This document shows, piece by piece, positions 5,834-6,054 of a stretch of DNA of 6,054 nt. Every line of letters starts with the position of its first letter. The stretch's first letter is position 1. The translations under genes and the position numbers were made by a program. The notes beneath the pieces are model-generated. The model worked only from the letters and a program-made list of their open reading frames with translations, ran no database searches and was not told where the DNA came from. The stretch is taken from contig PBJL01000022.1 in NCBI GenBank assembly GCA_002721105.1, positions 52,508 to 58,561 on the forward strand, given 5' to 3'. This DNA is from Acidiferrobacteraceae bacterium (GTDB taxonomy: Bacteria > Pseudomonadota > Gammaproteobacteria > Arenicellales > UBA868).

Positions 5834-6054
5834 CTAAAAAATAATTATACTTCGCGCTACTTCCCCTGATATCAGTGCGCCGAATGCCTCGTTAATGTCA
5901 TCAAGGGAGTATCTTCGACTTATTAGCGGATCAATTTTTAGCTTGCCATCCATATAGAGATCGGTGAATTTAGGAAGATCTACCCAAGGTCTCGTACTGC
6001 CGTACCAAGATCCAATGATGACTCTCTCATTCCTCGGCACAGACAGCGCGTTGA
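5834..6054 (-). CDS. Zinc-type medium-chain alcohol dehydrogenase, C-terminal end (5' end beyond right edge)
   Basis: The last 72 residues of a gene that enters from the right edge; the frame is still open at base 6054, so the GTG at 6040 is internal, not a start. The segment IIGSWYGSTRPWVDLPKF, followed by LYMDGKLKIDPLISRRYSLD and INEAFGALISGEVARSIIIF, is the standard C-terminal pattern of zinc-dependent medium-chain dehydrogenases: a strand of the Rossmann domain, then the helix returning to the catalytic domain. Such proteins oxidise alcohols or polyols, or reduce aldehydes, with NAD(P). The zinc ligands and cofactor-binding loop are outside the window, so activity and cofactor cannot be assessed. 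It precedes the sulfatase by 55 nt on the same strand and probably shares its transcript; it may oxidise the alcohol released by desulfation. Closest alternatives within the family include glutathione- or mycothiol-linked formaldehyde dehydrogenases and polyol dehydrogenases. Confidence 0.85.
   Translation of the reverse strand, partial: NALSVPRNERVIIGSWYGSTRPWVDLPKFTDLYMDGKLKIDPLISRRYSLDDINEAFGALISGEVARSIIIF

Noticed and set aside
1..6054. CRISPR arrays, tRNA/rRNA genes, insertion sequences, attachment sites
   Set aside because: No regularly spaced repeats, no cloverleaf-like segments, no transposase motif and no terminal inverted repeats were seen on either strand by eye.

Overview
The window is a tightly packed, AT-rich bacterial catabolic gene cluster. 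Every gene I can support lies on the minus strand, so transcription runs from the right edge to the left. Gaps are short or absent and there is no convincing terminator, which fits one long operon cut at both ends. No ribosomal, mobile-element or phage marker is present, so the phylum cannot be fixed. The gene content (FGly-type sulfatase, FMN-dependent 2-hydroxy-acid dehydrogenase, sugar isomerase and epimerase, dihydroxyacetone-kinase proteins) suggests a free-living heterotroph that uses sugars, polyols or organosulfates; that is an inference.

In transcription order the layout is: (1) the C-terminal end of a zinc-type medium-chain alcohol dehydrogenase, 6054-5834; (2) a complete sulfatase / phosphonate monoester hydrolase-like protein without a signal peptide, 5778-4315; (3) a complete FMN 2-hydroxy-acid dehydrogenase resembling mandelate/L-lactate dehydrogenases, 4307-3147; (4) a 216-nt stretch with no recognised gene but an uninterrupted reading frame, 3146-2931; (5) a D-tagatose/D-psicose 3-epimerase-family enzyme, 2930-2085; (6) DhaL, 2098-1469, which appears to start at a CTG codon; (7) DhaK, 1472-474; (8) a 135-nt gap, 473-339, with a weak candidate promoter and a 12-bp palindrome; (9) the N-terminal part of an L-fucose/L-arabinose isomerase-like protein, 338-1, running off the left edge.

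Taken together, the genes look like a pathway in which a small sulfate (or phosphonate) ester is hydrolysed inside the cell, the polyol, sugar or hydroxy acid is oxidised by the two dehydrogenases, the carbon skeleton is rearranged by an isomerase and a ketose 3-epimerase, and a short ketose (dihydroxyacetone, or a tetrulose such as erythrulose) is phosphorylated by DhaKL. The families are well supported by active-site residues. The order of steps and the substrate are inference, and I do not recognise this exact combination as a named pathway. The most concrete anomaly is dhaL: no ATG, GTG or TTG lies between the upstream in-frame stop and the metal-binding motif, whereas a CTG with an ideal ribosome binding site gives a protein of normal length.
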